Positions 37,901-52,900 of a stretch of 64,000 nt of DNA are shown piece by piece. This DNA is from Triplophysa rosa. Its lineage: Eukaryota; Chordata; Actinopteri; Cypriniformes; Nemacheilidae. The stretch is taken from positions 10,868,978 to 10,932,977 of the forward strand of contig NC_079893.1 in the NCBI RefSeq assembly GCF_024868665.1, read 5' to 3'. Under the pieces are notes generated by a model. The model worked only from the letters and a program-made list of their open reading frames with translations. It searched no databases and was not told the origin of the DNA. Within the stretch, counting starts at the first letter, position 1; the number at the start of each line of letters is the position of its first letter. A program made the translations under genes and the position numbers.

Positions 37901-40900
37901 ATGTACTAAATGGGTTTAATTTTCACAGATATGAATGTATGCAATTTCAGCAATAAATATGTAAATTTTTCTAAAAAGGAAACAAATTAGTTGTTCATTT
38001 TAAGAGACCTGTCTTATTTTCTTTTGTATATTTAGTATTGCTCTTTAATAAAGAAAACGTACTTATTATCCGAATACCCGATTAATCGATGGAAAATCAG
38101 TAGAATACTCGATTACTAAAATAATCGATAGCTGCAGCCCCTCAAATAAATTACTAAAAGGAACGAATACATTACTTTTAATACATTACATTTCACATTG
38201 GTTGAACACAATTAAAATGCTTATTATATATGCAAAATAACATTTACATTCAAAAAAGTATGAAACACATAAGGCCTTGTAACAAACTGTTATTCAAATT
38301 ATCAGAATTAAAAAAACGAATGAAAATAAAACAACTAAATAAAATTTGGGAAAATAATAAAAACTAAAAGCGCCACCGTGTTTTTTGTGTTCTTTCGGGC
38401 ATAAAACCAGTTTCAGGTAATTTCAGCAGTCTATGAAAATAGTATCGGCTCCTGTTTCAGCCGATACCTGAAGTTCTCTGTATCAGGTATTTTAAATTAT
38501 GCCATTATGTTCCTCTATGTGAATCAGTGTTTAAGCTCCTCCTCAACCTCTTTCCTGTGTGAGAAACACTTTGTTCTTCTCAGAGCCACCTTGAAAACAA
38601 ACAAAGCCACATGCACTGCAGACAGAAGCTTTACACCCACATTTCTCTAGCGCTTCTGTTTGCATGTATATATGAATAGAGCCCTGGGTTTGTGCGAACA
38701 ATTAAAGAGCTAATACTGAGTCATTAACCACACAGATAAGCACAAAATATGTGTGTAATTTAGATGCATGCAGTATTATAATATGGCAGGGCAGGGTACC
38801 ACCACAAACATCACAATATGTGTCACATTAAAGAGATCACGATAAGATACAGAGCTATCTAATTCTATTTCTGATTTTTAAATCGATGGTTTTGCATTTC
38901 TAGACAACCATGCAAGACACAACATCTATAACTTTTGTAAGCCGTCTTCCTCTTGCAAAAAAGTAAAATACACACATCAATGCTTAAAGGGCCTAACGGT
39001 TGCCCAGCATCTGTGTTTGTGTGGTTTCTGAGTTTCACAACACATTCAGCACTAGCGTGAAATTCCCCCTACCCGGTGTCTCGGTGGCTGGGTTAGCAGG
39101 TGGGAAAAACCATTAGAGTCAGCTGGGTGAACAAGGGATCAACGCCACCGACTCGGAATGCCGAGAGCTACTGAAGTTTAGTAAAACATTCTCTGAGCTA
39201 CAGTTCAGATGGCGAGTAGGCTATTGTTATAGAAAAACAATCCATACGCATTCTGAACAGGCTGAATAAAACCAGCACCTGTCTAAGACAGCTACATGAA
39301 TTCACATTCTGAACTCTGACCCTAAATAACTCAGATTCCGTTTAGCTTATGAGAAGCACACCATTCTCCCAGTGTGTTACACAGCAATCCATATTCAAAG
39401 CAAAAATGACAATATTTGTTATTCTCTTGAAATTAGCCATTAGAAGGCGGCATGAAACAAAAGTGGTGATGATGTTTTTCAACTAGACATATCTAAGTGC
39501 GACGGCTTCTGAAAAACTGCAGGGTAGGGCCTGATTTTGACCTTCTGGAATTAAGTGGCCTGTTGGAAGCCTGGCACTGGAGAATTAATAGTCTCCCCTC
39601 CATTTATGTCACGCAAAGAAGGAATGTCGTTTTGGGGGGGGGGGAGTTTCTGGTTTTGATTTAAGATTATGAGGGCACATGAATTTTACTAAAATGATGA
39701 CCAACACAATTATAATGATTTATAATAGATCACTGCGATATGCCATTTAAAAAAACCTGTTTTGATTTTAGCGCGACTTTATGGGTTAAAGGCAGGGTGT
39801 CCGATTTCTCTTAACCGTTGTTGATGTTCAAATCACCAAAACAGACACACCCATACCCCCATCTTTCGCTTTCGTCAGCGCTCGGCTCAGCTAATGTCCG
39901 TCCCGTGCACTGTGCACCTTACTGCTGATTGGCTACAAGGTTGTTTTGGTACTCGGCCCGACTCAGTTGTCTAAAGCATAATTCGGAAATCGGTTACCCC
40001 ACCTTTAAGAGAGCAAAAATGAGGGCTTAATTTGTGTATCAGTACAATTGCTTTATGAAATATTTTTCAAAATATGTATGAAAACATCTACACTCCTAAA
40101 TGAGAAGGAATAATTTCATTAGCTTTATATTATTGGGTGTCGTTTGAATTTCATCGTTTACGAATCCGATTCCGCTTAACGATTTCGATTCTTATCGATT
40201 CCCAGTTTTGATTCCACAGTTGAAGTAAAACATTTAGATATCAACCTGTATGGTCATTTGGCCTGCTTATTGACTAGTTTACATACACAAAACCATGTTT
40301 TGTCTGATTTAATACCATTTTTATTACGACAATTTAACTACATCATGGTTAAACTGTAGTTACTAAAACAAAACTATGGTAAATTTGTGGTTCCTGTGCT
40401 TACCATGGTTAAAAAATGGTTCATTTTCATAAGGGCTTTTATTGAGATTTCAGCAGATCACAAGTGAACACATACGCATTTCTGAAAATATGCACACAAG
40501 AATTGAGAAGAGGAATTGGAATGTTAGTTTCAAGTATCCGATTCCTATTCCTATCAATTCCAATCCGATTCCTAGCCTTTCGATTCCAAATTAGACATGT
40601 GCCCGGTTAACCGCGGTTACCACCAAATCCTGCTGAAACCGAGCTGGCTGCAATAATGCAAGGTATCGTTTATTTTATTGATGCGTAGCTTGTCCGTGAA
40701 GCACGGCTCTGGGATCAGTAGGAAATGCTGCTCGATCTAAAAGCAGTGCGAGTTTGAGTCGCTTATAACGTGCATTTAAAAAAGCAACACCCGTCAAACA
40801 TGATCATTATAAATATACTTTATTATCATAAAAATACCTGAGGAGGCTTGAGGATCGGTGATAAAAACATGTCCTTAGGCATTTCCTACTACTACGTGTG

Positions 40901-43900
40901 TTATGGTCTTCTTCTGCAGTGCGTATTTGGAGTTTCTGCACGAGAGCGCCCTCTGGCTTTCGGATGCAGCAGCATTTTACCATACTTCACTCACAAGTTG
41001 TGCATAAATCACGTGATATATATTTTCGGTTAACCGGGCATATGTCTATTACCAACCCTACATACTACCAGCTTTAAAATTCTACAAGAAGCTGACTCAT
41101 GGAAGCCATCATGTTGAGATCACAAGACCAGCGAGACAAAAACTGAAAATAACTATTAGACAAAGTTATTATCAGCACTTTTTTTGCTGATGGAATAAAA
41201 GAAACATGAAAGGACATTTAAGCAATATCATCAGTACCAAGCAATTTTCAACTTTCAATACCATACAATGAGGCGCAACAAATAAAAAAGAGAGCAGATT
41301 TCACATGTATAAACAACTATGAATAAGCCCAACTATGAATAAGCCAAACACAGCAAACATTGATTCAACCAATGGCATTAGTTTGGGGGCAGGGCTATGC
41401 AACAGCAGAAATGGTCTGTGTTTAGAAAAACTTGTTAGAAAAGTTTGGACTGGTGATGCCAGTGGTGCAGATGTTACAAACTAGGGTTGGGCGATGTCTA
41501 CCAAATTGGCATCGACAATGCCTACAGTGAAACATTGTGATGGACGATGATTTGGACATCTGCCAAAACATTAAAAACAATTATATCAGTGCTCCAGACT
41601 TCGACCAAAACACATTTTGTGACCCAGGTCTTATTACATCATCGATAATTACACAGTCCTAACCCACATAAAAACAAACAATCCCATTTAATTTTCAGAA
41701 ACATCTCAACAATACACCAGGATGGGAGTAGGTTGAGAAGTTGAGAAATATATATTATTTATATAAATAATATTTATATTATTATATTTGCGTGTAGCAA
41801 TCACATGACGACTGGAAGAGAAATATAGACCTTATTTAAATACTTGAAATATGATATCTGAAATAAATGAGGATGAAACATCAGTCAATGTTTAACGCGT
41901 AAATCCATCAGTGAAACGGCACACTACAGCATATAAAACATTTAAATAAACAACAGTAAATAATGAAAACTTAAATGATATAAGAAAGCTAAATAACTAA
42001 ATAAAAAAGCTCTTGTTGCAGTAACTTCAGTCAGTGGCGTATTAACCCTTACAGTCCCTTAACAATTCCATTTGAAACAAACTGTTTAAACCTACACTGG
42101 CTTTCCTATTCAGATTGCCATAAAAACGTTTTCCGACTCGTTGATGTGAAACTTACTTGTTGACATTGTCCAGATTAAAATGTGTACAGTTGCACTAAAT
42201 GCGCGTTCAGAAGATGTACACAGGAGCGCAAATGAATAGATGTCTCTCCGCAACCGCGGCAAAACCTGCGCGCGCTCCAACACTAAGCAAGCGGGTCATA
42301 GCAGTTTTGATTTTACGTATTTGTTCATTTCACAACAAGATTGCAAAACGCGCAGAATAACCTGGGTTTTGCCATGCAGGCCCGCGCTCGAACGCACCAA
42401 CGGAAACGTATGCCAATAATTTCTGTTAAAGTAAAATCTTTTAAATAAAACCATCCACAACTGAAAGGCTACAACTAGCAATGGTTATCGCAACTCTAAT
42501 ATTTATTACACCTATATTGTCAGTGACATGCACTACCTCCGGTAGCAGTTCGCCACCGTCATGGCACTTTACCACAGCGGTGGTGAGGTTGTCACGGCCA
42601 CCGTCACAGCCCTAGATGGGAGAATAGTTACGCATGTCCCGTAAAACAAGGTATTAACATATTTCTTGCCATACTTCTCATATTTCCCTTCAATGATGAC
42701 ATGTGAGAGGAAAGGAAAGTTTTGAGTACCCATTTCTTGGAAGTCTAAAAAAAAAACGTGAAATGATTTTGGGCTTTTCATTACACAAATGAAGAAATGA
42801 AAGCACCCACAGTGTTAACCTGAAACATGCCTAAAAAATAGCTACGGTAGATTATGTGGGCATGATTCTGCTCAAATGTTCTACTGCGCATGTGACCGCA
42901 TTCTGACAAGAGCAGAGTCCATTTATCAGCTGTGATTAATGCACTGGATTAGGAGAACATGCAAGGAGGAAAGGAAAGACTGATAAGTCTTTCATTATTA
43001 ATACAAGAGTGGGTGTTTATGTGCTTATCAAGCACTGACACATCAATCCAGATGAAAAAGTGAAAAAGGAACAGAAAAAGACAAACGCAAGGATCCGCTA
43101 AACACCACCCCCCCCCCACATGCTCAATGGGGTAAAAATGGAAACTTTCTTTCTAAAAATACTCTCTTTCAGCTTCACCATTGACCTATATGATGTCACC
43201 AAAGTTCTGGGAAAAGGTTAAATGGATCACAGCTGGGAGAGTTTGGCCCCGAGAACAAATACAAAACCACTCCAACATTTCTAGTAATGCTCCAAGTTTC
43301 TCCAGGGTGTCACTTAGAAGTGAGTATTTAAAAGATCTGAGCAAAAAACATAATACAATAATTTGCTCCGCTTGCTGTGGCAACTAACACATAGATTTTT
43401 ATTCAATGCTTAGATCTGTATTGAGACATGAAACTTGTAAAATATGAAGACCTGTTCATGGTATTTGGAGCAAAACATTACTGTGAGATAGGGCTGCAGC
43501 TATCGATTATTTTAGTAATCGAGTTTTCTACTGATTTTCCATCGATTAATCGGGTATTCGGATAATAAGCACTTTTTCTTTATTAAAGAGCAATACTAAA
43601 TATACAAGTGAAAATAAGACAGGTTTCTTAAAATGAACAACTTATTTGTTTCCTTTTTAGAAAAATTTACATATTTATTGCTGAAATTGCATACATTAAA
43701 GAGTAAGTAGCATATGATTTTTAAGGTCCTACTTTGGTTTATGGAGTGTCCAACAACAAGTTTATGTACATAAAAGGTGTAAAAACACTATTATATCGTA
43801 ATAATAGGCAGTTATTCTTACCATACTTCTTGTCTGACTCTCAAATGATTCGTTCCGCGATTCATCCGTCTAGTCCCCTCCTATCCGCTAGCCTAGTGTC

Positions 43901-46900
43901 ATGTGATTGGTCAGATGGTGTAGTCTGTTGTGATTGGTCAAACGCGTTCATCATGTGTCGCAAATGGAACGCCTACCATCATTACTGGATTACGGTTTAC
44001 AGGTGGTTGGAGTCATAAAAATTATTTCATAAAACATTCTATTAGTAGTTCATAAACGTTGAAAGTATTTGGAAAATTAATTGATCCTTCTGCAGATGCC
44101 AGTAAGAAAAAGGACATTTACAATTCTCTTGTAACAGTATTATACTTGGACTAGTTGACACGGCATACAGTGTACGGTGTTCGTATCTTCAGATGTTATT
44201 ACAATACAGATAGTACTCGACTCAGTTTTTGAAATAAATACTTTGAGAGTTAATAGATTGAACAATTAAATTAGCCTAGTTAATAGCAAGATAAACAAAC
44301 TGTAATACCCCAGAAATAACGTACATGCTAATGATAGCGTTATATGCATTAGCTAAACACAGACATAAGGTAACAAATATTTCTTGAAGTTAAGACAAAA
44401 ATAAATATTCACACTTACAGGTTGTGATTCGGTGGAGCTAACAGGTCCAAATAAGGTTGGTATTGCCCCCTCTTTCAAGGATAGTCGTTTCACATATCCT
44501 GCAGTGAACGCGCCAAGATTATTGAAGCAATCTTCGGTGAAATGACGCGCGCACAGTAAAACCCTGGGCTTATACTCCTTTGGTATCGTTTGAAAAATTA
44601 ATTGTAACCATTGTTCCCTCAGAAGTTCTTCCTTTGGTAGTTGAAATAAGACGGACTTAGTTTCACAAGTAGAACACAGGTTCTAGACATGATACACACG
44701 CATCACGAACGAGCGACAGTGTTTTGGGGGAGGAGACTAGTGAAGTTTTCGCGGCAGTCCCAGCAAACGTAGGCGGGGACTATGTGTAGTGACGTAGATA
44801 CGCGGCGGTTAGAGACTCGGACTAGCTCATGTCTTGTTTGCATGATTCAGAGTCGACTCCCATTTTTACAAGCCAATAACTTTGTTATTTATTCACCTTC
44901 GGACTTACAACTTGGCAGACAGCTTACTTTCAAACACGGTAACATAACACACTGCATGAAATGTAATTTTCATGATCTCATGCTACTTACTCTTTAATTC
45001 AATTCAAATCAATTCAATTATTATTTTATTTAACCGGCTTATAGCCGCCTTTTCACAATGTGCCTCCACCTTGGTTCCAAAAGCAGCCTTTACAGGACGC
45101 AACATAAGAAAACACCACAGACAAGGTACAACACCCAGGCACAGTCCCTGCATGGTGTTTTATAGACCAAGCCCAGATCCTCCCTCTTATACATACCAAT
45201 AATATCTAACAAATAACATTCAAAATAAATGCAGTCTCTCTTCCGTGTGAGCAAGCCAACCACTGCCACTGGCTCTGCTGTGCGGACCAACCCCATTATG
45301 AGTTGAACCCAAACTCCAATGATGAAAATGAAAAACCTTGGGAGAACAGGCTCAGCGGAGAAACAGTCAGCAGAAACCCTCACCGGGAGAAACCAGGCTC
45401 AGCCGGGAGGGCCAGATCTCCTCTGACGTGTCATAGCTGCACTCAGTGACCCCGACCAAAGCCACCGAGCAACGTCCACGAAGAACAGGGAGAGCCCACG
45501 AGCCGCGACCCAGGAAGCCCCACCCGCCGAAACCGTGCAGGTCCAACCCGGTCCCATTCCGCGATCAACAACAGACAACAGAGGAACAACCAGGGAAAAG
45601 TAGTAATGGCATAATTAACTTTATTCCTCTGTTGTCCGACATCGACCACAAAACAAGACCAACCAGACCAGACCCACACAGTCCCAACAAATGAAACGCC
45701 CCGAACCACAACCAACAAGCCCCCCCACTCCCTACAACACCCACCCAGCTTAATATCTGTGAAAACTAAACCCATTTAGTACATTCCATTGCCATATTAC
45801 ATTCAAAATGCAATATAGGCCTAATACAAATGTATAAATAAGAAACATTAATAAAAATAGAAAGAATAATTTCAAAGGTAAACAACTAACTTCAGCTTAT
45901 GCATTTAGTTTATCTAAATTAGTTTTAGTTTCTTTTTTTACTATTAAATAGTAATATATTTGTCCACCTAAAAATACAGAGTTAACCGGACTTTTATTTT
46001 GGAAACGTCATTGGAAGACGCTTATTTTTTAGTATGTTAGCTTCACTCAGTAAAATGTTCTGAAATAAACTCTCAGAGCAACTCTGGAGGTGAAGTTCAT
46101 GTCCTCATTCAGCGCAGACGCAGACAAATGTATGAGCATCACGTGTGTAGCACATTAAACTGTGCAGTTCCTTCACGCAGACACGCAGAACAGACAGATG
46201 GCATGTGTAAATAACATGATTTGGCATCCACTAATCCGAATCTAGTTTTATGGACTCAATGCAGCTGGAAAACAAGTTTCACTCGCAAAATAGACAAAAA
46301 CGAAGTAAAATAGCAGTTCACCATTTCAATAAGCTATCACTTATTTATCAGCATGAGAAATACGTGTGAGCGTGTGAACAGACTCAAATGCGTGTGTCTC
46401 ACAGTGAATGCGTGAGACTTGAGAGCCCTGTCACATGTATAGAGTTTAGCGGGCTGTGCGTTAGTAATAACGATCCGTGGGGAAACACAGTGCTCCGCGT
46501 GTACTGTACTTAAATGGATTAAACGAGGCTTCGAGGCAACAAAAATTGCCTCGATGATTTTTTGTATTCGAATTACTCGAGTTACTCGAGGAATCGTTTG
46601 AGCCCTACTGTGAGATGTCAGTGTTTCCCACAGGATTTTGAGAGACTGTGGCGCTGATGACGTTACACACTAATTAGCATATTTGTGACATCATCACTTG
46701 CGTTTGGTCCAGTGTTGGCACTTGAAATGTTTCGCTTCTACTCTCTGATCTATCACATTATGTTGTATTTTAAAGCAACTGAATGCTATTTTCACCTATT
46801 ATCTGTTCTGTTGTCAGATATAAAACAAGTATAAAATATTGACTGAACACAGCCCAATAACACCTCATGTTTCATCCAACCAACTGTTACTTTTACTGCT

Positions 46901-49900
46901 GCTAAAATCCTGATTTATAAACGCGACATCATCTGACAAAATCACCATACATTTACACTGAAGAGCGGATATATGAGGTGATTTTGGCTATATAACTTGT
47001 TTGTCGTTACAGCTGTTGCTCTTCTCATCAATGTGTTGTTGTGTTATGAGCGCTTTTTTATTGTGATCGCTTTATTGTATATCGCGTATAGCTTAGACAA
47101 TTCGGCGCAAATTCAGAAATATGGGAGAATACACTGTTGCTGTTACACAGAGTTACAACTACAGAACCATAGTACAGAACATGTGCGTTCATCGCACCGA
47201 GAGCTCGCACACAGACCCACACCAAGCACATAGAGAAAGGGTGTGCGGGAAACTCTGCTAACCTTTCGTTTAGTCATATAAACTTCATCAGCACTCTTGT
47301 AAGCATGAGTCAATAACATCTGTGACTGTTGACGTTTAGACGGAAAGGCAAGTACACGGAAGAACGCATATTGAAAACACCGCCACATTTTGTTTTGTCT
47401 GCTATGATAAAACCAAGCATCATTGGGCTAATAAATATATTGACGTTGTTCTAAAGTCATAGGCCGCACAAACAAACTCAACACATTTTTCTGTTGTGTC
47501 ATCTATTAGTGACAGTTGACTTGTGGTTAATGTCAGGGAAGTTTGGTCTGTACCCTTCAGATCTGAAGTAATGTTAGGCTGCTGTATAGCGATCCACCTA
47601 CTGCTCTTTTACTGCATAGCCCGCTACCACCAACCATGCGCTTTAAAATAGTTTTATTTTAGTTTATTTCTTGTGCAATAGATGAACAACAGTTTATTTT
47701 TATTTTAAAACTAGAGGCTATTTTGTGGGAGTCCCGCCATTCTCCCGCAGCCCGCACACATGAGTGTCTTAAGCCAGAAATATACTTGACTTTCCACGTC
47801 CGTCTTGAGCACAAACCCGTCCGCACAGCTTCTTGAGCAGCATTCACTAGCTCTTAATTTATTTTATCATCATGGATTAAGCGCGGACGTCCGAGTTCGA
47901 CACATGCGCAATACAAATGAGTATGTGTGCTCTACCAGACCATCAGAGGACAGCGCTCAGTCGCGTCATTCACAGACCCACTGCAAATTAATGATAGAGG
48001 AAGTCAGTCGCCATTGCAAACAATCCGAGCAAACAGCAAGACAACAAGAACAACAACCAAACAGTATGGAAAAGGATATGCTTCTCACCTAACTGTTCTT
48101 GGTTTCAGCATGTTGGTTTTGTATCATTCTTCTTCGCCAACGGCACACTGCACACTTTCTGTGTGTGTATTGACCCCTAGTGGACTAGTGCACTTTTCTT
48201 GTGCATGCGTTGTTGTACGCGTCACCTCTCAAAACATGCGCTGCACGCAGATGGGGTGTGGGGACGACCGCGGACCATCCTGATGAAGAAAATTACACCG
48301 TGCGGACGGCCGGACCATACTTGCAGCTTTACTGCCCACACCCTTCTAATCTTGTAGCAAAACATTCCCTAGCTCTTATTTTATTTATTAATTACATCAT
48401 CGACTAGTCGACGCGACCTTTATCACATAATACAGGGTTTTTCCTGGCTCAAAATGAGGCGGAGGTGGTGCCACACACGCACACGTACACGCAGCATTTC
48501 TTGTGAAGACTCAACATAATTTTGGCGAGAGCCTGAGGCGGCACGACATTTGACAGAGGCAGCCGCCTCCAATTTCTCTATGCAGGAAAAACCCTGTAAT
48601 AGTTGACTTAAAAAATCTGAGCTCGTTCAACCCCTATTTTGAAAGAATGTGAATCAGTCAATATTTACTTCCACAATGTTAACCACATTAAACACACTAT
48701 GAACAATGTTTTCATGATAAAATAAATTTCTAATTGTTACTATAATCAATGCTGCTTCTGATGTTGCAAAGTATTTCAGATATGTGTGAAGCTAAATGTA
48801 AAGCTTGTAAAGTATGTAGGCATGAGGAACATGTTACATGAATGCTCCAATTCTCATAAAACTTGCTGCTATAATCTGTTCTCAAAACCTGCAGAGCCTT
48901 CTTAAAGAGGCTAAATCTCATAATGGAGAAAAGTGATTCAAACAGATGGTTCTTTTTTAGATGTGATGCATCTTTCCATACATGAGCTAGCTTAAAAGAT
49001 TTACCAAACCCTAACGGAACAGAAGTCATCGTTTAGATGAAACATGGCACTTTTATGGCTAACAGAGGAAAAAAATGACAAGATCTGTGTGGGTGGCATA
49101 ATGTCAGATTTGTGTGCATGGCACAATTTAGGTGAATGGAAGAAAAATTGCCAGTGCAGTATGCGGGGGTAACTTTACTTGCAATTTTAACGGAAAAGCT
49201 TACCCAAAAATGTCACTATTTACTTACTGAATGCTGCAAGTTATTTATTTCATGAAATAGAAAAGAAGATACTTAAAAGAATGCATGGGCTTTTCCTTTT
49301 CATACCATGATTTTCATATGACTTTAAATAAAAGACAAAAAAATATTTTAGGATTTGTGCCAACAAATCCCACAAATCTTAGTTTTCACAATTGGTTTTC
49401 ACATGAGAACTAACACAAATTAGGGATGCACCGAAACGAAAATTCTTGGCCGAAGCCGAACATGATGTGAAACACTTAGCCGAAGGCCGAATAATACCGA
49501 ACATGGTTTTTTGCATTTCTTCTATTTATTAAGCTATTTTTTTCACTATTGCACAAACTGAATAGTCAAAATGTGCTTTTTATAATTTGTCTTGCTTTTC
49601 AATAAAATACAATACAACTTAATATAAAATTGAGCAAAACAAAGTAAATTCAAACAAAAAATTGAGCCCTCTCCCTTCATGAATAGCCTATATTAATTAG
49701 GCCTATAACTGACTGCTAAAAGAATGTAATGCAAGTTACTCTGTACCCCTACAACAAAAAAGTTCATTAAAAAGTGTCATTCCACATTAGGCCTATGAGA
49801 TAAAACTCTTGGATTATTATAGGCTACATTGCAAAATGATTTGAGAAAAAAAAAACATCCAATGCAAGCAATTCTGACTGATGCTGACTGACAACCATTT

Positions 49901-52900
49901 CAGTTCACGTCTCTCCTCCAAACTCCGCCCACAAAAGCTTACTGTTCTCTCAGAAGGTTCACAGAACATACTTTGACAAGTTGTTTAGTACAGGGAACTG
50001 TGTGCACATGACCACTGTATGATGTCAAAGGATGTCGCGAGCGGCGGGGCTACTGTCAGACAGCCCGCTTCCGTCTGAAGTAAAGTTACCGACCGGTAAA
50101 GACGCTTTCATTCGGAAATTACTTCCGTGCGGCAAGTCTCGTGCTGTGTCTTTCTCTGACACTTTAAAATGCTCCACACACATGCACGCACTGCCAAAAT
50201 GTTTGGCAGTAATAAAGCTTCACGTTTCTTTACCCAAGTGTGTTGTTATCATTTTGTCACATGTACCTGGCTGCCCCTCTCTATATTTACTCATTATCTC
50301 CTCAAAGATTCTTTACACAAGTGACTGTGCTCATTACTTCTCATTAAAGCCTATTAATTCTCTCTCGCTCTCTCTCTCTTTTGGTTTTTGCTATATTCTG
50401 CCGAACATTTCCGGTGGCCGAACATTCGGTGCATCCCTCACACAAATGAAAAAATTCGGTTGGATTTTATTTCTCACACAAAGCACCCGTATGACTTGAC
50501 CGTACTGACCTGTGCACAAGTCACATGGCCCAAGTCAAATTTGGTCATTAGTTATTATAGTAAAAAAAGAAAGTACATTCATTAAGATTTGTGTTCAACA
50601 AGATAAAACGCATCGGAAAATAAGGGCGAAATCTCTTCCTTAAAGGCTCTAAAGTGCTTTTCTAAATCTAGTACATGTTCAAAAATCACTATCACTATAT
50701 AAAAAGAGTGTCTGATTTTAAAAACTAATTTAAAGGGATAATATAAATGGATACACAAAAATATACATTTTGTCATCGTTTATTCTCCCTCATATATCGC
50801 ATAACATTTTGAGAAAGGTCTCAGGGGTGTCTATAAAATGGAAGTCAAAGGGGGCCATTGTTTTTTGGTTGCCAGTGTACTTAAAAATCTAATTTTGTGT
50901 TCCACAGAAGAAAGTCATTCAGGTTTGGAACGATATAAAGGTGAATAAAAGATGAAAGTATTTTAATTTATTGGTGAACTATCCCTTTAAGACTGAGGTT
51001 TGTTTGGCATTGAGACTTTTAACATCCAGTTGTTTTGCTTTTTTTTGTGTTGGTCATCTTTGTTCTGTTTTCTTCTTTCGTTCTTTTCCTACTCTTACCT
51101 CAGTACATCTCATTCCTCTGCTCTTTCCTGTTGCCCTCAGCAGCAACCACACCAAGGCGAGGGTTAAAACATTGGAATTAGCACCGTACACCTCTAAAGC
51201 CACTGTTGGCCGCACACTTGTTTCAGTTTATACGCACACACAGAGACTGAGGCCATACCAATCATAAATGACTTGGGGAAAAAAAGACAACTGTTTACAT
51301 AACTGAGGAGAGAAGAGTCTCTATTGAGAGCAAAGCTTGCATATCCTGCAGTTTACACAAATGAATACTCTGCAAACAGCACCGAAACGCTTCCTTGTGC
51401 GGGCACGAGACTCATGAGAATGTTATGCACTGACACAAAACAGAAGGTTCGCTGTGGCTTTCTGGTGCTATTGTGGGCAGCTGGCAGATTAACCATGTAT
51501 GTGTGTGAATTTATAAGTGTGCGAGACTGATAGATTGCAGGAAGAGAGAAAAAAACATGAGATAGAACAAGAAACTTGGTGATTGCGCGAACATATTTCT
51601 GCATGCCTGAAAATATACAAGATTGCAAAACCTTAATCTGCACCACAGTTTCACAAAGCCCCTAACCTTACCCGGATTACTTCGCCATCAGCAACTTTGC
51701 TTGTTCGCATGATGTCATCTGTGCTGATGATTAGGGCTGTGCAAAAATATCTTTTTTTTAAATCATGTCATATACATACGGCCAAAAGTAAGTGGATGCG
51801 AGCATGGTGAAAAATATAAGAACGCTTCGAGCTCTCAGAGCTGATGTGTGGGTGTGCTTTGGTTTTCAAAATAAGTAATGGAGTAATGAGTTATGAGTTA
51901 TATAAAATAATGCTGTTTGTAGGCTTCGCAAGTCATGACACAAGTCACTTGGCTACTGCAGTGCATTAGACAAAAAGTTTATTAAGAAAAGTAACAATGA
52001 CATTTATTGTGCTTTCACGGATGTGACACCGTTTTACACCATTTACAGCACGGATGAACCAGGGGTTTTATACTGCCCATGTTCATTGTTTTAACTGTAA
52101 TGCACCACAACAGCCAAGTGACTTGCGTGACCCACCTTAGTCCCCTGTGCTACCCACTTGAGGGTCTCAAATCCACAGTTTGAGAACCCAAACCTCTGAT
52201 CTAAAGGTCCATGCATCGCACATCATGGCCACTCTGCAGAGGTAAGGGATGTTTTTACACTTATCCTTACAGAAAACCCCCAGTGGTGCACAGCATGTTG
52301 TATTTCTAGCTTTACTTTTTACATTTTCTATTTAAAGTATTGCAATATATCGCAAATGTGTATGGTATCGTATCGAAATACATAGTAATATATTGTATCG
52401 TGACCCATCTATCGTGATATGTATCGTGATATGAGAACATCTGTGATGAGGTTAAGCAAGTTATTGGAGAATTTACATTTTGGGTGAACTATTCCTTAAC
52501 CCCCAGTTTTCACAGAAACAGTGGCAAATAAATACACATAAAAAGGGTTTATGGTCCTGAGAGGATCTGGGGTACGTAATGAAGGGAAATTCTCTCACAA
52601 AAATGAAAAATACAGCTTCAATCTGTAAAGAAATTAAGCTTTGTAAACAAGACAACTTCCTTCATTTACTCCACCCTGTGCCAAAAACCACTGGCATACA
52701 TTCAACCATTGTGTAGCAATCCCTCTCAAGTTTACATCTGTGCTGGCTTGTTCATAAGTGTCTCTAAACTCACTTTGGCCTGATCAAAATCCTAAACGTA
52801 ATGAATCTTAGCTGTGTACCTGAACAAATCACAAAATATGAATCCTTTAAAGCCGTGCTTTAAATCTTCATGGCAGCACACACGGGCCCAGAACTGGAGG

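Larger units (their letters stand above)
43489..46607 (-). mobile_element. hAT-like element, family X copy 2, with nested insertions
   Basis: 3119 bp. Termini TAGGGCTGCAGCTATCG and GGAATCGTTTGAGCCCTA; exact CTGTGAGA at 43481-43488 and 46608-46615. Compared with copy 1 (reverse-complemented) it is collinear except for about 2054 extra bases at 43700-45753. Removing these leaves about 1065 bp, matching the 1077 bp of copy 1. Confidence 0.93.

Noticed and set aside
41481..41664. TAGGGTTGGGCGATGTC ... GTCCTAACCC as a complete MITE
   Set aside because: The two ends pair poorly beyond six to seven bases and no target duplication was found.
45090..45775. Frames of 82-110 codons on both strands
   Set aside because: They lie in the GC-rich LINE 3' fragment and show no recognisable domain or splice structure.
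48730..49029. 99-codon minus-strand frame
   Set aside because: No recognisable motif, and no flanking splice-consistent partner. Treated as chance.
50032..50499. 155-codon frame
   Set aside because: It runs across the right end of a hAT element and beyond its target duplication. No transposase motif.
51742..52440. TAGGGCTGTGCAAAAATATC to ATCGTGATATG as a complete hAT
   Set aside because: Only one convincing terminus was seen and no matching 8-bp flanks. Probably a truncated element, left unannotated.
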